From contig CAJNDS010000343.1 in the NCBI GenBank assembly GCA_905221605.1, positions 1 through 64,000 on the forward strand: DNA of 64,000 nt, read 5' to 3'. Positions 40,273 to 50,419 of this stretch are shown here, one piece after another (the stretch's first letter is position 1; each line of letters begins with the position of its first letter). This DNA comes from Symbiodinium natans. Lineage: Eukaryota > Sar > Dinophyceae > Suessiales > Symbiodiniaceae. The notes below the pieces were generated by a model. That model ran no database searches, was not told the origin of the DNA, and saw only the letters and a program-made list of their open reading frames with translations. A program made the position numbers and the translations under genes.

Positions 40273-40359
40273 CATCCCTGGGGTTCCTGTTCCCAGACTC
40301 GAGTCTGCACGCAGAAACTCAGTCTCTACACAGGCTCTCTAAACAGACGGACTCGACCC

Positions 40360-40523
40360 AATCAATCGAATAAACTCCGACCCGCCAGGCCACACCATGG
40401 CCCAAAAGATTTTACGCGCATTTTGCGGTACGGGCACTTTTGACCCTTCTAAAAGCCAGCCCTCAGCCCTCAGGACCGCGTTTTTAAAACGGTTTCCGGC
40501 CAAATCGAGGAAGAAGGACTTGC
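40360..40523 (-). repeat. Right arm of a long-range inverted repeat
   Basis: Reverse complement of 15648-15806. It contains CCCAAAAGATTTTACGCGCA and the CCCTCAGCCCTCAGG block. The outer edge (GGACTTGC at ~40516-40523) matches the outer edge of the left arm. The 6 bp just outside the two arms differ, so no target-site duplication is visible. Confidence 0.8.
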
Positions 40524-40559
40524 GACCAGGGCAAAAAAGTCCAATATGAGGACACACAA

Positions 40560-42891
40560 CGCCGGTTGTTGTTTTCGACCAGCGGTAATGCCGCACATGC
40601 ACTGCTGCTCCTGCCCCAAGCCGCCCAGCTGTGGGCACGTGCTCTGTATCCTCAGGTCGAAGGATGCAGTCTGCCAGCGGCAGTTCGTGCTAGAATCAGC
40701 TCGGGAAGCCTCTCTGACAATGTGCCCGGCTCTAGCTCACTTGCACATGCCACATACTGCCGCGCTGACCGCTCTGCATGTGGGTCTCGCCGCGGAGAGA
40801 GCTGGCGAGTGCAAACTGTGCGTTACGGGTTTCTCTGCTAGGTCGCAAACGGGCGCTGCTGTAGCTATCGCTTGGCATGAGCGCCAAAAGCTTCCTGACT
40901 GCAAGGGCGATTTTATCCACATCAAGGCACGTTTGGGCCCCGTTGCCATGCCACGGGCCATGCTGCAATATATTCTGGGTTCGGAATTGCGGCACGCTGT
41001 TAGTCTTGTCCATCATGAGAGCGACCAGCTTTGCATCTTCCGGCCCAGCCAGGCAGCAAGAATGCAAGCGATTGGCGCGGGAGCGCGTCTCTACTACTTC
41101 ACTGGACCATTGGCAGTGGTGGACACTCTTATGGTCACTTTGTCCAAAGGCTGCCAGGGCTTGCTGCACACGCATTGCAAGTCCATCATCCCAGCATTGA
41201 CTGAGGCCGAGCGGCGTGACCTTTATGTCTGCAGTAAAGAGAGGCCACAGCAGATCCACCTGGGCCAGCCAAGCATGCGCAGCGCAGCAAGAAGAGCAAG
41301 CGGCCCAGTTGGGGTATTGGGTCGACTTCGTCATTTCGGGGTGGCCCTGCAGGAAGATAGGCTTAGGGCATCTATCTTCCAAAACATGAGGACTCCAGGA
41401 GCCGCACTGGTCCTCTGCCCTTTTTCCCAACAGAGGCCCACAGACGGTGTCCCCGTTGCCCCAGACCGACTCGGGCAGAGTAGGCAGCCGTACCACACTC
41501 CCCACTGCGGCAAGATGTTTTTGCCTTTGGCGCGGCGTATCGGTTCGCCATGAATAAGTCAGGACCAGGTAGGATTGCCAAACGGGAGTGCAAGCCGCCG
41601 TAGCTCCTGAGCAAGAGAAGAAATCCCTGTTCATACGGGCCTTGTCCCCATGTTTTGACCCCTTTGACTGCAGGCTGGCCGGCCAGTATGAAGGTCGGCC
41701 GCTTTCACGCAACTTCATGTTCTGTATCTTCCTAAAAGTGCCCACGCAAACGCAAAGTCAGAATGCTTGTGAGCAGTGGTTCCGGCAAGAGGGGTATTGC
41801 GTAGACATAATGGATCTGGTCCAACGGACCTGCTCATGCAGACCAGGCAATAGAGTGGGCACTTCACTGGGCATGATGACGAGCTGCAGGGCTCGGCTCA
41901 ACGCAGTACCAATGGAGGTCACCGCACTAGCGACGTTGCTAGAGATGCAAAAGCGAGGGGCCGGGGAGTTTTGCCGTCCGGAGCACTCGGGTAGAAGATG
42001 ACCAATCCCCCATTGCTTCAAGCTGGTTCTCGAACGCACAAACCATGCCAATTGAGTTTGGCGATCGGGCCCCACACGGTATGGACCCGTCCGGCGAGCA
42101 ACTCCACGGCGAGGCTGGAAGCGAGCCACAGGGCTGCGTCTCGTCCGTCTCGACTTCCATGCTGCCCAGTGACTCCGTCGAGAGGGTATGGGAAGTAGAT
42201 CGAGGACTGCAAACCTTCGCAGCTCTTCTGCTTCCCACCTGGCAGTGAACAAGGTGTCATGGTCAAGCAACATCAAGACCACCCCTGGCGCAAGGACTCT
42301 GAGGACTGCCAGAATTTCGGGCCCCGCCCACGTAAAGTGCACAGAAGCTAACCCCGCTTCCTTGGTGTTTACCAAGATGGGAAACCACCTCTCTTTAAAC
42401 GGGCCTTCCCACTGCATGCGTGCTACCAAATGCCGGACAAAGTAGGGGAAATGCGGAATAGACAAGAAGCAGCGACTGTCCGTGACTAAGAGCAGGACAT
42501 GGGCTCCTGCGGACTCAGCAGCCCGGAGCTGTGGAAGTAGGCAGCCGAGTAGTGCAGTGTAGTCGATCTCTGGGTGGAGACCTTGCGGCTCAGGCGGTTC
42601 GCCGGAAATGGCGCCAGAGGCCAGTCTCAATGGCAGGATGCCGCTAGGGGTGGGCTCAGGGAAATTCTGATTACTTTCTAGTGCCTGCGCGAGGTCCTCA
42701 GGCTCCGGAAACCCCGGCGCATGGTCAGCACTGAGAGTGCGAAGCTGGCATATAGCCTGCATTGCGGTCGCAGCAAGGACCTGTGGACCTGGGTAGCTAG
42801 GGACCTGCCACGGTGGCAGGTCGGCTGCAACTGGCGCGGGAGGTGGCCTCCCATGTGGAAGTCGCGGCTCAATCCTACTGACCGCACCCAC
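40560..42891 (-). pseudogene. Decayed minus-strand gene, possibly glycosyltransferase-like
   Basis: Two long minus-strand frames follow each other: 42891-41758 and 41745-40732, with further matching pieces in other frames (for example 41614-41372, GLHSRLAILPGPDLFMANRY). The first contains AGAHVLLLVTDSRCFLSIPH and, near the start of decay, VVLMLLDHDTLFTA; the Asp-His-Asp could be the D-x-D metal site of a nucleotide-sugar transferase. The second is Cys/Trp-rich without known motifs. I associate proteins of this kind with multicopy dinoflagellate families. Frameshifts make this copy non-functional. The open plus-strand frame 40546-41553 is the complement of it. Confidence 0.4.
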
Positions 42892-43158
42892 TGGGTACTT
42901 GCCAACACGTGGAGGAATCGGCGGGAGGGGAGGGCGAGGACTATTGTTCGGCCAGCAGACCCTAGGTGGATTAGGTGGTGGAGTGTGCCGGGCCGGGGAG
43001 ACAGGGCTGTCTCCCTACCCACTCCTTGTTCGGTGACAACACTCGCCCAAGGGGGAGGGTCTATCGCGTCACCAGGCAAAGCACTGTGCGTGGAGACCGC
43101 TCGCCCCATGAGGGCACTGCTATGCGGCATGGTGTCGATGCCTGGTCTCCATGCATGC
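42892..43158. other. Upstream flank of the decayed gene and insertion site of element A
   Basis: No firm coding sequence. The final five bases, CATGC (43154-43158), are the left target-site duplication of copia element A; the same five bases follow its right LTR at 57542-57546. Confidence 0.6.
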
Positions 43159-43492
43159 TGTGAAAATCTGTGTATAGACACGTCTGCGGGATGCCTTTTT
43201 GGCCAAGGCGCATGTTTGACGTGCTTACTGTATGTCCGGGACGTACAGGTCCTCCCTGAACAGTCGAGCATGTTTTTCCTTGAGGTTTTGTTTTGTAGGA
43301 GAAGTGAGCTTGCGTAGGTGGCGTCAACTGGGTTTTTCCAGTTTTACTTTTGACTCTTGGCTCAAGGTCAAGAGAGCTGAGAAAGCACTAAGAAGGCAGG
43401 ACAACTGCACGTCGCTTTGTGTGACCGAGAAAGTGCTGTGCAAGTGCGAAGCTGTGTGTAAGTTGGGTTTGTGCTGTTTAGAAACTTTTACA
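43159..43492 (+). repeat. 5' LTR of element A
   Basis: 334 bp, TGTGAAAATC...CTTTTACA. It matches 57208-57541 (same element) and 58583-58914 (5' LTR of element B). Confidence 0.95.
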
Positions 43493-43504
43493 TGGTAGCG
43501 GAGC
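43493..43504 (+). promoter_or_regulatory. Primer-binding site of element A
   Basis: TGGTAGCGGAGC directly follows the LTR. It resembles the TGGTA-C-GAGC complement of the 3' end of initiator tRNA-Met used by most copia elements. The same 12 bases follow the LTRs of elements B and C. Confidence 0.8.
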
Positions 43505-43556
43505 GCTGCCGGAACGCCTTGGCCTAAAGGAAAGAGCCACGTGTTGTGCGTGAAGC

Positions 43557-44654
43557 ATGACAAGTGGGCCAGCGTCGCCTGACAGACTTGAGCAAGGTCT
43601 TAGGGACGGTAGAAGTAGAGGCCAGGGTGTTGAGACTTCGGGGCAAGGCTCAGACCCATGGGGGGCGTACTTGCAACAGCAGCAGCAAGCCAGACAGCAA
43701 GCAGTGCAGCAGGCGCAACAGTACGTGGGCATGCAGGCACATGCGTGTCAGTTTCCGCCGGTTCCAGCTGGGGGAATTGACAGTGAGTTGTCCTCTCTGA
43801 GTGGGGGGATGGCAGGAAGACAAGCAGGCATCGGGGCTGTGAGCGCAGGTGCGTGCGGCACACAGTCGGCAGTTCCAGTGCATGGGTGCTTGGGGCAAGG
43901 CATGGCTGGTCAGGACGTTTTGGTCCAGATGCAGCAGCTCATCAGCATGATGTCACCACAGCAAGCTCAAGCGGCGCAAACGGCGCTACAGGAGCAACTT
44001 GGAATGCAGGCGCGTGGAGTGCCTGAGCAGTTTGGACCGGTGCCAGTACCTGTAGGACCTAGGCGAGAGCAGTTCATGCCACAAACGTCGGGTGTGCTTC
44101 CTGGAGCTGGTATGCAGGCTGGCATGACGCAAAGCTTTGAGTCACGAGATGTGTTTTCGCGATCTGAGAAATGGTTGGGTCAGCCTCCTGTGACCCATGC
44201 AGAGAAGTGGAGCACGCGTGAGCAAGAGGTTGCTGGGTTTGCGGACTACGTAGTGTCGCTTCAAAGTTGGGCAGCGCTGGCGAGCGTTGTGTTTGCAGAA
44301 GAGATAGGCATGTGTGTGCGTTGGCCAGATACGATTTGGCAACATTCGTTGAATGAAGAGCAGAAGACACGGTCGGTGAGGCTGTATGGCTTGTTGAAAG
44401 CAGCTTTCTTGGACCATGCTAGGGCAACCCTCATGATACAGGCGTTCAGCGAAGGTTTGCCACTTGATGGGTCTCTTGCAGATCCAGCCAGAAGTTTGGG
44501 GAATGTGAACTGTGGGTACGAGCTGCTTAGGCAGCTGGCTCAGCAGTTTTCGTTGCGCAGCAGAGCAGAGGCCTTGTCGATGCGGTCGGAACTGTTGCAC
44601 AGGATATTCGCCTTTGAGAAATTCAGAAATGAATGCAGCTACGATGGTTGGTGA
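43557..44654 (+). CDS. gag: Gag, N-terminal part (element A)
   Basis: 365 residues. Gln-rich stretches occur near the N-terminus (YLQQQQQARQQAVQQAQQYV) and again near 125-150. A copia-type capsid domain follows (WSTREQEVAGFADYVVSLQS, then RSVRLYGLLKAAFLDHARAT). The frame is lost at about 44617-44620, where element A has CCTTTGAG and element B has CCTTGAG; the extra T causes termination at 44654, and the true continuation is in the next frame. Element B shows that the original reading was uninterrupted here. Confidence 0.85.
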   Translation: MTSGPASPDRLEQGLRDGRSRGQGVETSGQGSDPWGAYLQQQQQARQQAVQQAQQYVGMQAHACQFPPVPAGGIDSELSSLSGGMAGRQAGIGAVSAGACGTQSAVPVHGCLGQGMAGQDVLVQMQQLISMMSPQQAQAAQTALQEQLGMQARGVPEQFGPVPVPVGPRREQFMPQTSGVLPGAGMQAGMTQSFESRDVFSRSEKWLGQPPVTHAEKWSTREQEVAGFADYVVSLQSWAALASVVFAEEIGMCVRWPDTIWQHSLNEEQKTRSVRLYGLLKAAFLDHARATLMIQAFSEGLPLDGSLADPARSLGNVNCGYELLRQLAQQFSLRSRAEALSMRSELLHRIFAFEKFRNECSYDGW

Positions 44655-46347
44655 TGTGATCAGAAAGATCGACATAGAGGTGTCACGTTACGCCAAGCTG
44701 TTGGGCACGCTGCCAACAGCACTAGACAGGCAAGGGTTGAGCATCGGAGATGGAGACATGCTTGTGATTTTGCTGCGGAGTTTGCCAGAAGAAGCGAAGA
44801 AGTACGTTTTGCATCACTCGGGAGCAGAAACGTATCAGTCATGTCGGAGTGCAGCTCTTCGTTTTGAGCGTCAGCAGAGGCTTTTCTTGGACCTGAACTT
44901 GTCACCGGGAAAGAAGCAACAAGTGTATGAGGTGTTTGAGGTGACAGCATGGGACGATGACGGACAGTATGAGTGTGCATGGCCTGAGCATGACGGTGCA
45001 TGGCATGATGTGTCAGTTTCTTCTGCGGTAAGTGCTGAGCGGTGTGGTCGTTGTGGTAGGAAGAATCACAAGACAGAAAACTGTAGCACAGACATGTCCA
45101 AGGTGAAGTGTTTTTCTTGTGGGGAACTAGGACACATCAGCGCGCATTGCAGTAAAGCCCACGGCTCAGCCTCATCCTCTGGAAAGGGAAAAGGAAAGGA
45201 GAAAGGAAAGGAACGAGGAAAAGGCAAAGATGGAAAAGGAAAGGATAAAGGAAAAGGAAAGGCAAAGGGCAAAGAAAAGGGAGCAAAAGGTCCTGGAAAG
45301 GGCAAGAAAGGAAAGATGTTTGAATTAGTGGAATCTTTGCCGCCAGTGCCTGAGCATCCGCAGGTCGATGAGGGCTGGGGTGCGTTTGTGTGGGATGAGA
45401 GCTGGAGCAACAGTTGGGATGAGCAATGGACAGATGAGATCTGGAACGCCGCTGCTGCTGACGAGAGCGTAGGAGAGAGTTTGCAGTTGAGTGCGGTGTT
45501 GCCTGTTGAACAGCCTGTTTGTCTGGAGCCACTCGTGATCGCTGGACTGAGAGCAGAAGCGAGAGATGGGGAATGGTGGTTGCTGGACAGCGGTGCAGGG
45601 GTGACAGTGCTGAGTCTGAAGTATGCAGAGATGTTTGGGGTCTACGTTGATGACTCGAAGAGACAGCATGTAGGGCAAGAGTTTTCTGCAGCGAACGGCA
45701 GCTCTGTGCGAATGCTTGGTGAACGGACGATATCCGTCGAACTCCTGCTCGAGAACGGGAGTGGAGAGAACACGTGGCATGCAGCAAGCATGAATGTTTG
45801 GGTAGGAGACACGAACCACAACATTATTTCCACGACCATGCTTTGTTTTCGCGGTTGGAGTTTTTCTCAAAATTGTGCCGGGATTGCGCTTGCCACCTCT
45901 GCAGGCCTGACAGCCAAGGAGGTCACACTGTTTGGAAATGTTCCCTGGTTGAGATTGAAACCACTGTTGAAGCCCTCCCAGGGTTCTTCGAACGAAGTCG
46001 AACTTTCCCTCTCCTCGATATCCGCTGAAGGTGGGGTTCTTGTAGCGCCTGTGACACGGTCGACACAAGCAGAGTTGGCACAGCATCGATTGCAAGGACA
46101 CACACCGTATCATCCTGGCTGCAGGCACTGTCAAGTTGCCAGAACGGTCTTTCAGCATCGCAAGCGTGTGAGAGCCTGTCATCGGAGGTATGAACGCTGG
46201 TTGACAGAGTGGCATCTGATGGTGCTAGAGTGGCTATGCAGCCACCTTTGGATGCATCACGTGAAGCCGGAAGTGGATCGGCTGAGGCAGGAAGGTCCCA
46301 GCAGTTTGAGACCAATGTTGAGAGTGATGAGCGGAAAGTGGTGTTGA
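44618..46347 (+). pseudogene. gag-pol: Gag C-terminus, protease and integrase zinc region (element A), integrase core deleted
   Basis: Continues Gag in the shifted frame. Two CCHC zinc knuckles (CGRCGRKNHKTENC and CFSCGELGHISAHC) lie near 45040-45150. A Lys/Gly-rich tail of GKGKGKEKGK repeats follows. WWLLDSGAGVTVL near 45580-45610 is the aspartic protease active site. HRLQGHTPYHPGCRHCQ near 46085-46130 is the HHCC zinc finger of integrase. At 46176 the sequence jumps to material found about 980 bp further on in element B, removing the whole integrase catalytic core; the frame then ends at 46347. Confidence 0.85.
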
Positions 46348-48236
46348 AGGACGAAGGTCGAGAGGAAGTGATGCCGATTCCGGTGGGGGTCCCTGCACCA
46401 ATGGCGGGGCGCCCACCGTCATCTTCTGAACATGAACCACGACCAGAGAGAGAGCAGCGCTCAGGTGGAGAGGTGTCGACTCGTGGTGTTGCTTCCGGGA
46501 GTACAGGTGATGAGCCAGAGTTGAAGCGTGTGCGGGTAGTTGAGCCAGCATCACCATCAGCATCATCACGACCTTCACTGCTACAGCGCAGGCCCGCCAA
46601 GTCATCCGAGCACATGCAAGTGGACGAGCAAGGATCAGGCCCAAGGGTACCAGAGCAAAAGGGGGTGAAGAGGCATCCTGATGTTGAGCTTGTTGATCTT
46701 GAAGATGAGATTCGAGCCTCAGGACCCCAGGAGCCGAGACGACTCGAGGGCTTGTGCTGGTCCAGCAACGCATGTGAAAGTGTTCTGCTGAGCGACGTTG
46801 TGACAAGTCCGAGCATGTTTGATGTGGAGGTGAACAGCATTCGATTCCGAGATGGAAGTCAGGACGCGAAGAGTGAGAGTTTCATGTTGGGAGGACGTCG
46901 CGTGTTGATTTGGAAGCCTGATGCCGGAGTAGACGACAGTACGTTGGAGGAACTGCCGGGAGATCTTGTATTCTCCGGGATGCAAGAGGAACTCACCAAC
47001 TTAGAGCGTTGTCAGACAGGCAGGGCAATCCTTGAGCATGAAGTGAAGATCCTGAAAGCTAAGAACCCATCGCTGAGACTTATACCCGCTCGATGGGTTT
47101 GTGCCAGAAAGAATCCCACTCGTGTCAGATGTCGCATTGTGGCAAAGGACCTTGCACATGGCTCGGCAAGAAAGCAAGGGTTTAGCTCACCAACCCCAAG
47201 CCATGATGCCATGATGCTCACCTTGATCTTCATGGCCACGCGTGACATGCAAGGTAGTGCGGCAGACATTGGGCATGCTTTCATGAACTCGCCGTTGGAC
47301 ACCAAGTCGAATCCCGTTGTGTTGAAGCTACCGCTAAGCATCAGTTCGGAAGATGGCCAGGCTATCTTCTTCTTCCTGTATTGCGCATTGAATGGACTGC
47401 GGGATGCTTCGTTGGCATGGCTTAAGCTTCTTTCGTCGTTGATCCGTCCACTAGGTCTGTTGAGTGATGCACGTGAGCCATGTCTCTTTGCGGGTGTTGT
47501 GTGGCACAAGGATAGATCAAGCAGAGTGATGATCGTATGCTACGTGGACGATTTGCTAATCATCACTGATGATCAGTGGGCTGAAGACTTGGTCTTGAGT
47601 GCCATCGGGAAGCGAGTAACCGTAAAGGTGACAGGTAGGGTGAAGACATCTAGCCAAGGTGGCGGCATGGTTGAGTTCATTGGTCGGTGCATTCGTCGGT
47701 GGCCGGGGCAGAGTGCAGTCGAGGTAGGTGTGAAGCCTGAATACTTGCAATCATGCTTCGATGCGTTTGGCATCCAAAAGGGCACAACTGCCGTTCCAGA
47801 CCTAGCAGGTCTACTGGAGAAAACAGGTGCACCGGTTTTGACGTCGGAGGCCTACAGCAGATTCCGCAGAGTGCTTGGAAAGGTTCTCTGGTATGCCCAG
47901 ACAAGGCAAGATCTGAAACTGATGATTGGACTCATCAGTACGCAACAAGCTGCGCCGACACAGAGCACCGAGGCGGCGTTGAGGGCACTTCTACGTTATC
48001 TCTACACCGACAGACATGTTGCACTGCGCTTGCCGTCATCGGAGTTGAGTGGTGAGTTCTTGGAATGTTCCGAAGATGTGTTGCGGAATGGTGTGCATGT
48101 CTTTGCAGATGCGTCTCATGCTCCATACAGGTTCATCGGCAGAAGAGGGATCACAGGTGGAGCCATCTGTTTTGGAGGAGGTCTTGTGCGAGGGATCGCG
48201 AAAGTGCAAGGAGTGGTGTGCTTGTCATTTTTGTGA
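46209..48236 (+). CDS. pol: Reverse transcriptase region of element A
   Basis: 675 residues. The N-terminal 200 are a Ser/Pro/Glu-rich linker. Copia reverse transcriptase follows: IPARWVCARKNPTRVRCRIV near 47080-47130, ADIGHAFMNSPL near 47265 and the active-site box CYVDDLLIITD near 47540-47570, then a connection domain (SRFRRVLGKVLWYAQTRQDL). The RNase H start, VFADASHAPYRF, is near 48100. The frame stops at 48236 because of an extra T in a T-run near 48227-48231; RNase H continues in the next frame. In element B the same coding is in phase with Gag and integrase, so it belongs to one polyprotein. Confidence 0.9.
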   Translation: MASDGARVAMQPPLDASREAGSGSAEAGRSQQFETNVESDERKVVLKDEGREEVMPIPVGVPAPMAGRPPSSSEHEPRPEREQRSGGEVSTRGVASGSTGDEPELKRVRVVEPASPSASSRPSLLQRRPAKSSEHMQVDEQGSGPRVPEQKGVKRHPDVELVDLEDEIRASGPQEPRRLEGLCWSSNACESVLLSDVVTSPSMFDVEVNSIRFRDGSQDAKSESFMLGGRRVLIWKPDAGVDDSTLEELPGDLVFSGMQEELTNLERCQTGRAILEHEVKILKAKNPSLRLIPARWVCARKNPTRVRCRIVAKDLAHGSARKQGFSSPTPSHDAMMLTLIFMATRDMQGSAADIGHAFMNSPLDTKSNPVVLKLPLSISSEDGQAIFFFLYCALNGLRDASLAWLKLLSSLIRPLGLLSDAREPCLFAGVVWHKDRSSRVMIVCYVDDLLIITDDQWAEDLVLSAIGKRVTVKVTGRVKTSSQGGGMVEFIGRCIRRWPGQSAVEVGVKPEYLQSCFDAFGIQKGTTAVPDLAGLLEKTGAPVLTSEAYSRFRRVLGKVLWYAQTRQDLKLMIGLISTQQAAPTQSTEAALRALLRYLYTDRHVALRLPSSELSGEFLECSEDVLRNGVHVFADASHAPYRFIGRRGITGGAICFGGGLVRGIAKVQGVVCLSFL

Positions 48237-49329
48237 GGCTGAGCTTCATGCGTTGCAGTATGCTGCACAGGAGACAATCGGATTTTTGCACTTGCTTGAT
48301 CGTGTCTTCACTGCCTTTGGTGAACTTCAAGGTTCAATTGATGTGCAGATGAGTGCCCATGCAGAGGACGAAGGTGGTGAAGAACAGCATGACAAGATCT
48401 ACACTGAACTGTTGACGGACAGTCAGGCAGCGTTGGATGTCATTCATGCAGAAGACGTCCCTAAGCGTTCGCGGCATGTGGAGATCCGATTGGCATGGAT
48501 GAGAGAACATCTCTTGAGAGGTCGGCTCAAGTTGCGTTGGCTGAGAGGCGCGGAGAATGCTGCTGATCTCTACACTAAAAATCTCGGAACTCGACTCTTC
48601 CAAGAACACAGAACGCGATTAGGCTTCATCACACAAGATGGACATGTGGAGGCGTTGTACATGTTGTCACAGCTGCGAGTTTCTCCAGAGAGCATGAAGG
48701 AATCTGATGAAGTGGCAGTGCTGGAGGTGTTTTGCAGTGAGGATTCGGCCCTGTGTCAGGTGTGTGAATCACTTGGGGTGCCGTATTGCGGGATCACAGC
48801 CAATGCCGAGACCTCAAGAGTGTTGGCAGAAACCATCAAGGTCATCACTGCTTGGAAGAGCAGAGGGCTTTGGATCCACGTTCACGTGTCCACGCCTTGC
48901 TCTTCAGGATCGCCACTGCGGAACTTTGTGCAAAGATGTACAAAATCTGATCTTGAGTGGGAGGCGTTGATGCGATCTGCAGAGAGGTATCTGAGGCTTG
49001 GAGATGGACGTACGTTCGAATTGCCAAAGCAAAACATGATTTGGAAGAGATGGGGAACACAGAATGTCCTTCGAGCCTCAGGTCTTGTGTATCCCGTAGA
49101 TGTGTGGCTGTGCGCCACCGGCGTGTTGAGTCGAAGCGGTCTTCCAGTGTCAAAACGTCTCAGGTTCATGTGTTCACATCTCGAGTGCGCCCAGAAGCTT
49201 TTCGACATGTTTGGAAGCTGCAGTTGCCAGACACATGCCTCGTTCCATGACATTGACTACACAGCAACAGGGAGGTATAGCAAGGTGCTGGCAGAAGGGT
49301 TGGTCAAAGCCCTGAAAGCAACAAACTGA
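48232..49329 (+). CDS. pol: RNase H end plus C-terminal methyltransferase-like domain (element A)
   Basis: The first part is the copia RNase H remainder: CEAELHALQYAAQE, LLTDSQAALDVI, RHVEIRLAWMREHLLRGRLK and ENAADLYTKNLG, where copia polyproteins usually end. Here about 230 further residues follow. They contain VAVLEVFCSEDSALCQV (a motif-I-like SAM-binding start), HVSTPCSSGSPLRNF (motif-IV-like Pro-Cys), FELPKQNMIWKRWG and a C-terminal HDIDYTATGRYSKVLAEGL. The order resembles a divergent C5-type methyltransferase. The domain has no stop before it, so it would be part of the polyprotein. The RNase H call is strong; the methyltransferase call is tentative. Confidence 0.7.
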   Translation, partial: CEAELHALQYAAQETIGFLHLLDRVFTAFGELQGSIDVQMSAHAEDEGGEEQHDKIYTELLTDSQAALDVIHAEDVPKRSRHVEIRLAWMREHLLRGRLKLRWLRGAENAADLYTKNLGTRLFQEHRTRLGFITQDGHVEALYMLSQLRVSPESMKESDEVAVLEVFCSEDSALCQVCESLGVPYCGITANAETSRVLAETIKVITAWKSRGLWIHVHVSTPCSSGSPLRNFVQRCTKSDLEWEALMRSAERYLRLGDGRTFELPKQNMIWKRWGTQNVLRASGLVYPVDVWLCATGVLSRSGLPVSKRLRFMCSHLECAQKLFDMFGSCSCQTHASFHDIDYTATGRYSKVLAEGLVKALKATN

Positions 49330-49473
49330 AAGGGGGATCCGATTTGGTTTCATCTTACGCCACACATGATCAAGTCATGTGAGGAGTATAGTCAGAGTGC
49401 GTTTTGCACAGTGCGTTTGCACAGCACTTGCGATTCTTTGTAACGCAAGTTTTCTAGTTTTCCCTCGGGCGTC

Positions 49474-50133
49474 ATGGTTGCACAGCCTTTGATGAGAGTG
49501 GCGATTTCAGTGGCCATTCTTGCGTTGATGAGCTCTGGAGTGGAGACTGCGAGGCCAGTAGAGCTTTGGGGAACCACCTTCATGGGCAGCGAGCTTGTAC
49601 AGATGTTTGCTAGTCCGACTTGGGATCCAGTATGGATCATCATCATCGGGTGCTTTGTCAACGGCATCTTGGTTGGTACGCTGATCATGACATGCTGTTG
49701 TGCGTGGGCATTGTTTTTCCGGATGAGCTATGGGCAGCAAAGAGCTGCTACACAGAACCCGCCTCTGGATGATGACGCGATGAAGCCACAAGGTGCCCAA
49801 AACAACTCTATGCCTGAGAGAAGTCAACAGATGAACCCTCGTAAGCCAGATGGCAAAAAGGAGGCATCGTCGTTGAGAGCGAGGCCGAAGGCAGCTGGTG
49901 CAAGGGAGAAGCATGCAAGTTCCAGCTGCAAGGATAGAGTGGACAAGCGCATCTTTGCTTCAGAGTCTCAGGGCGGATCATGGCGAACTATGTGGCAATG
50001 TGGGAACTGTAAGCCAGAGCCGGTGACAACTTTTGCAGTTACCCTGAAACACCTCAAGAGCAGTGTTTTCCTTTGGTGCTTTGAAGAGACAGTACACACC
50101 GTCAGGCTCAACTTGAGAAGGAAAAGTGTGTGA
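49474..50133 (+). pseudogene. Third ORF of element A: signal peptide, membrane helix and cysteine-rich tail, cut by element C
   Basis: Begins MVAQPLMRVAISVAILALMS, a clear signal peptide, then a ~25-residue transmembrane helix near residues 52-78 (WIIIIGCFVNGILVGTLIMT), a basic middle, and the start of a Cys-rich end (MWQCGNCKPEP). At 50023 it runs into the LTR of element C, and the last ~36 codons (50024-50133) are LTR sequence. Across the empty site, coding resumes in phase at 57001 and reaches a stop at 57144-57146, adding several more cysteines in C-x-x-C-type spacings. It is a single-pass membrane protein of unknown role, in the position where env-like ORFs occur in some copia and gypsy elements. 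Confidence 0.7.
50019..50023. repeat. Target-site duplication of element C, left
   Basis: GCCGG, repeated at 56996-57000 immediately after the right LTR of element C. Confidence 0.9.
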
Positions 50134-50168
50134 ATGTAGGGGTGTGTGTGTTTGCCCCTAGTGTGTTG
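50024..50168 (+). repeat. 5' LTR of element C
   Basis: 145 bp. It matches 56851-56995 at every position I compared. Confidence 0.95.
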
Positions 50169-50180
50169 TGGTAGCGGAGC
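50169..50180 (+). promoter_or_regulatory. Primer-binding site of element C
   Basis: TGGTAGCGGAGC, the same 12 bases as in elements A and B although their LTRs are unrelated. A 239-bp leader without a long frame follows, up to the polyprotein start at 50420. Confidence 0.8.
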
Positions 50181-50419
50181 TTGTGAACCGATTCCTGTGG
50201 TCTCGGGGAGGCTCCTTAGTGGTGCAGACTGGACCCGATCTGCAAGAGTAGCTGTGGTAGGCGGAGACAAGCCTTCATAGTTCCTCGTGTGATTGCTGGC
50301 GTGCAGCCGGCTGCTAGCTGCTGTCGACTGGCCTTTGACCAGCCCGTGATCGTGCTCGAGGGTGCGATTCTGAAGGAAAAGAAGAGGAAAGAAGGAGAAA
50401 GAAAGAAGAGCCTTGGGCC

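Noticed and set aside
15286-40523. Treating A1 of the YR element and the inverted repeat as one larger composite transposon
   Set aside because: The two repeats are unrelated in sequence; A1 pairs with A2 at 7970-8070, which closes the YR element independently.
43370-43385. Spliced-leader-like string CTTGGCTCAAGGT inside the LTRs of elements A and B
   Set aside because: Only the last 11-12 bases resemble the leader, and the upstream CGTAGCCAT part is absent; chance is sufficient.
45066-45787. Minus-strand frames rich in Phe/Pro/Leu opposite the Lys/Gly-rich Gag tail
   Set aside because: They are the complement of GGAAAAGGAAAG repeats; the same appears at 60372-61093 in element B.
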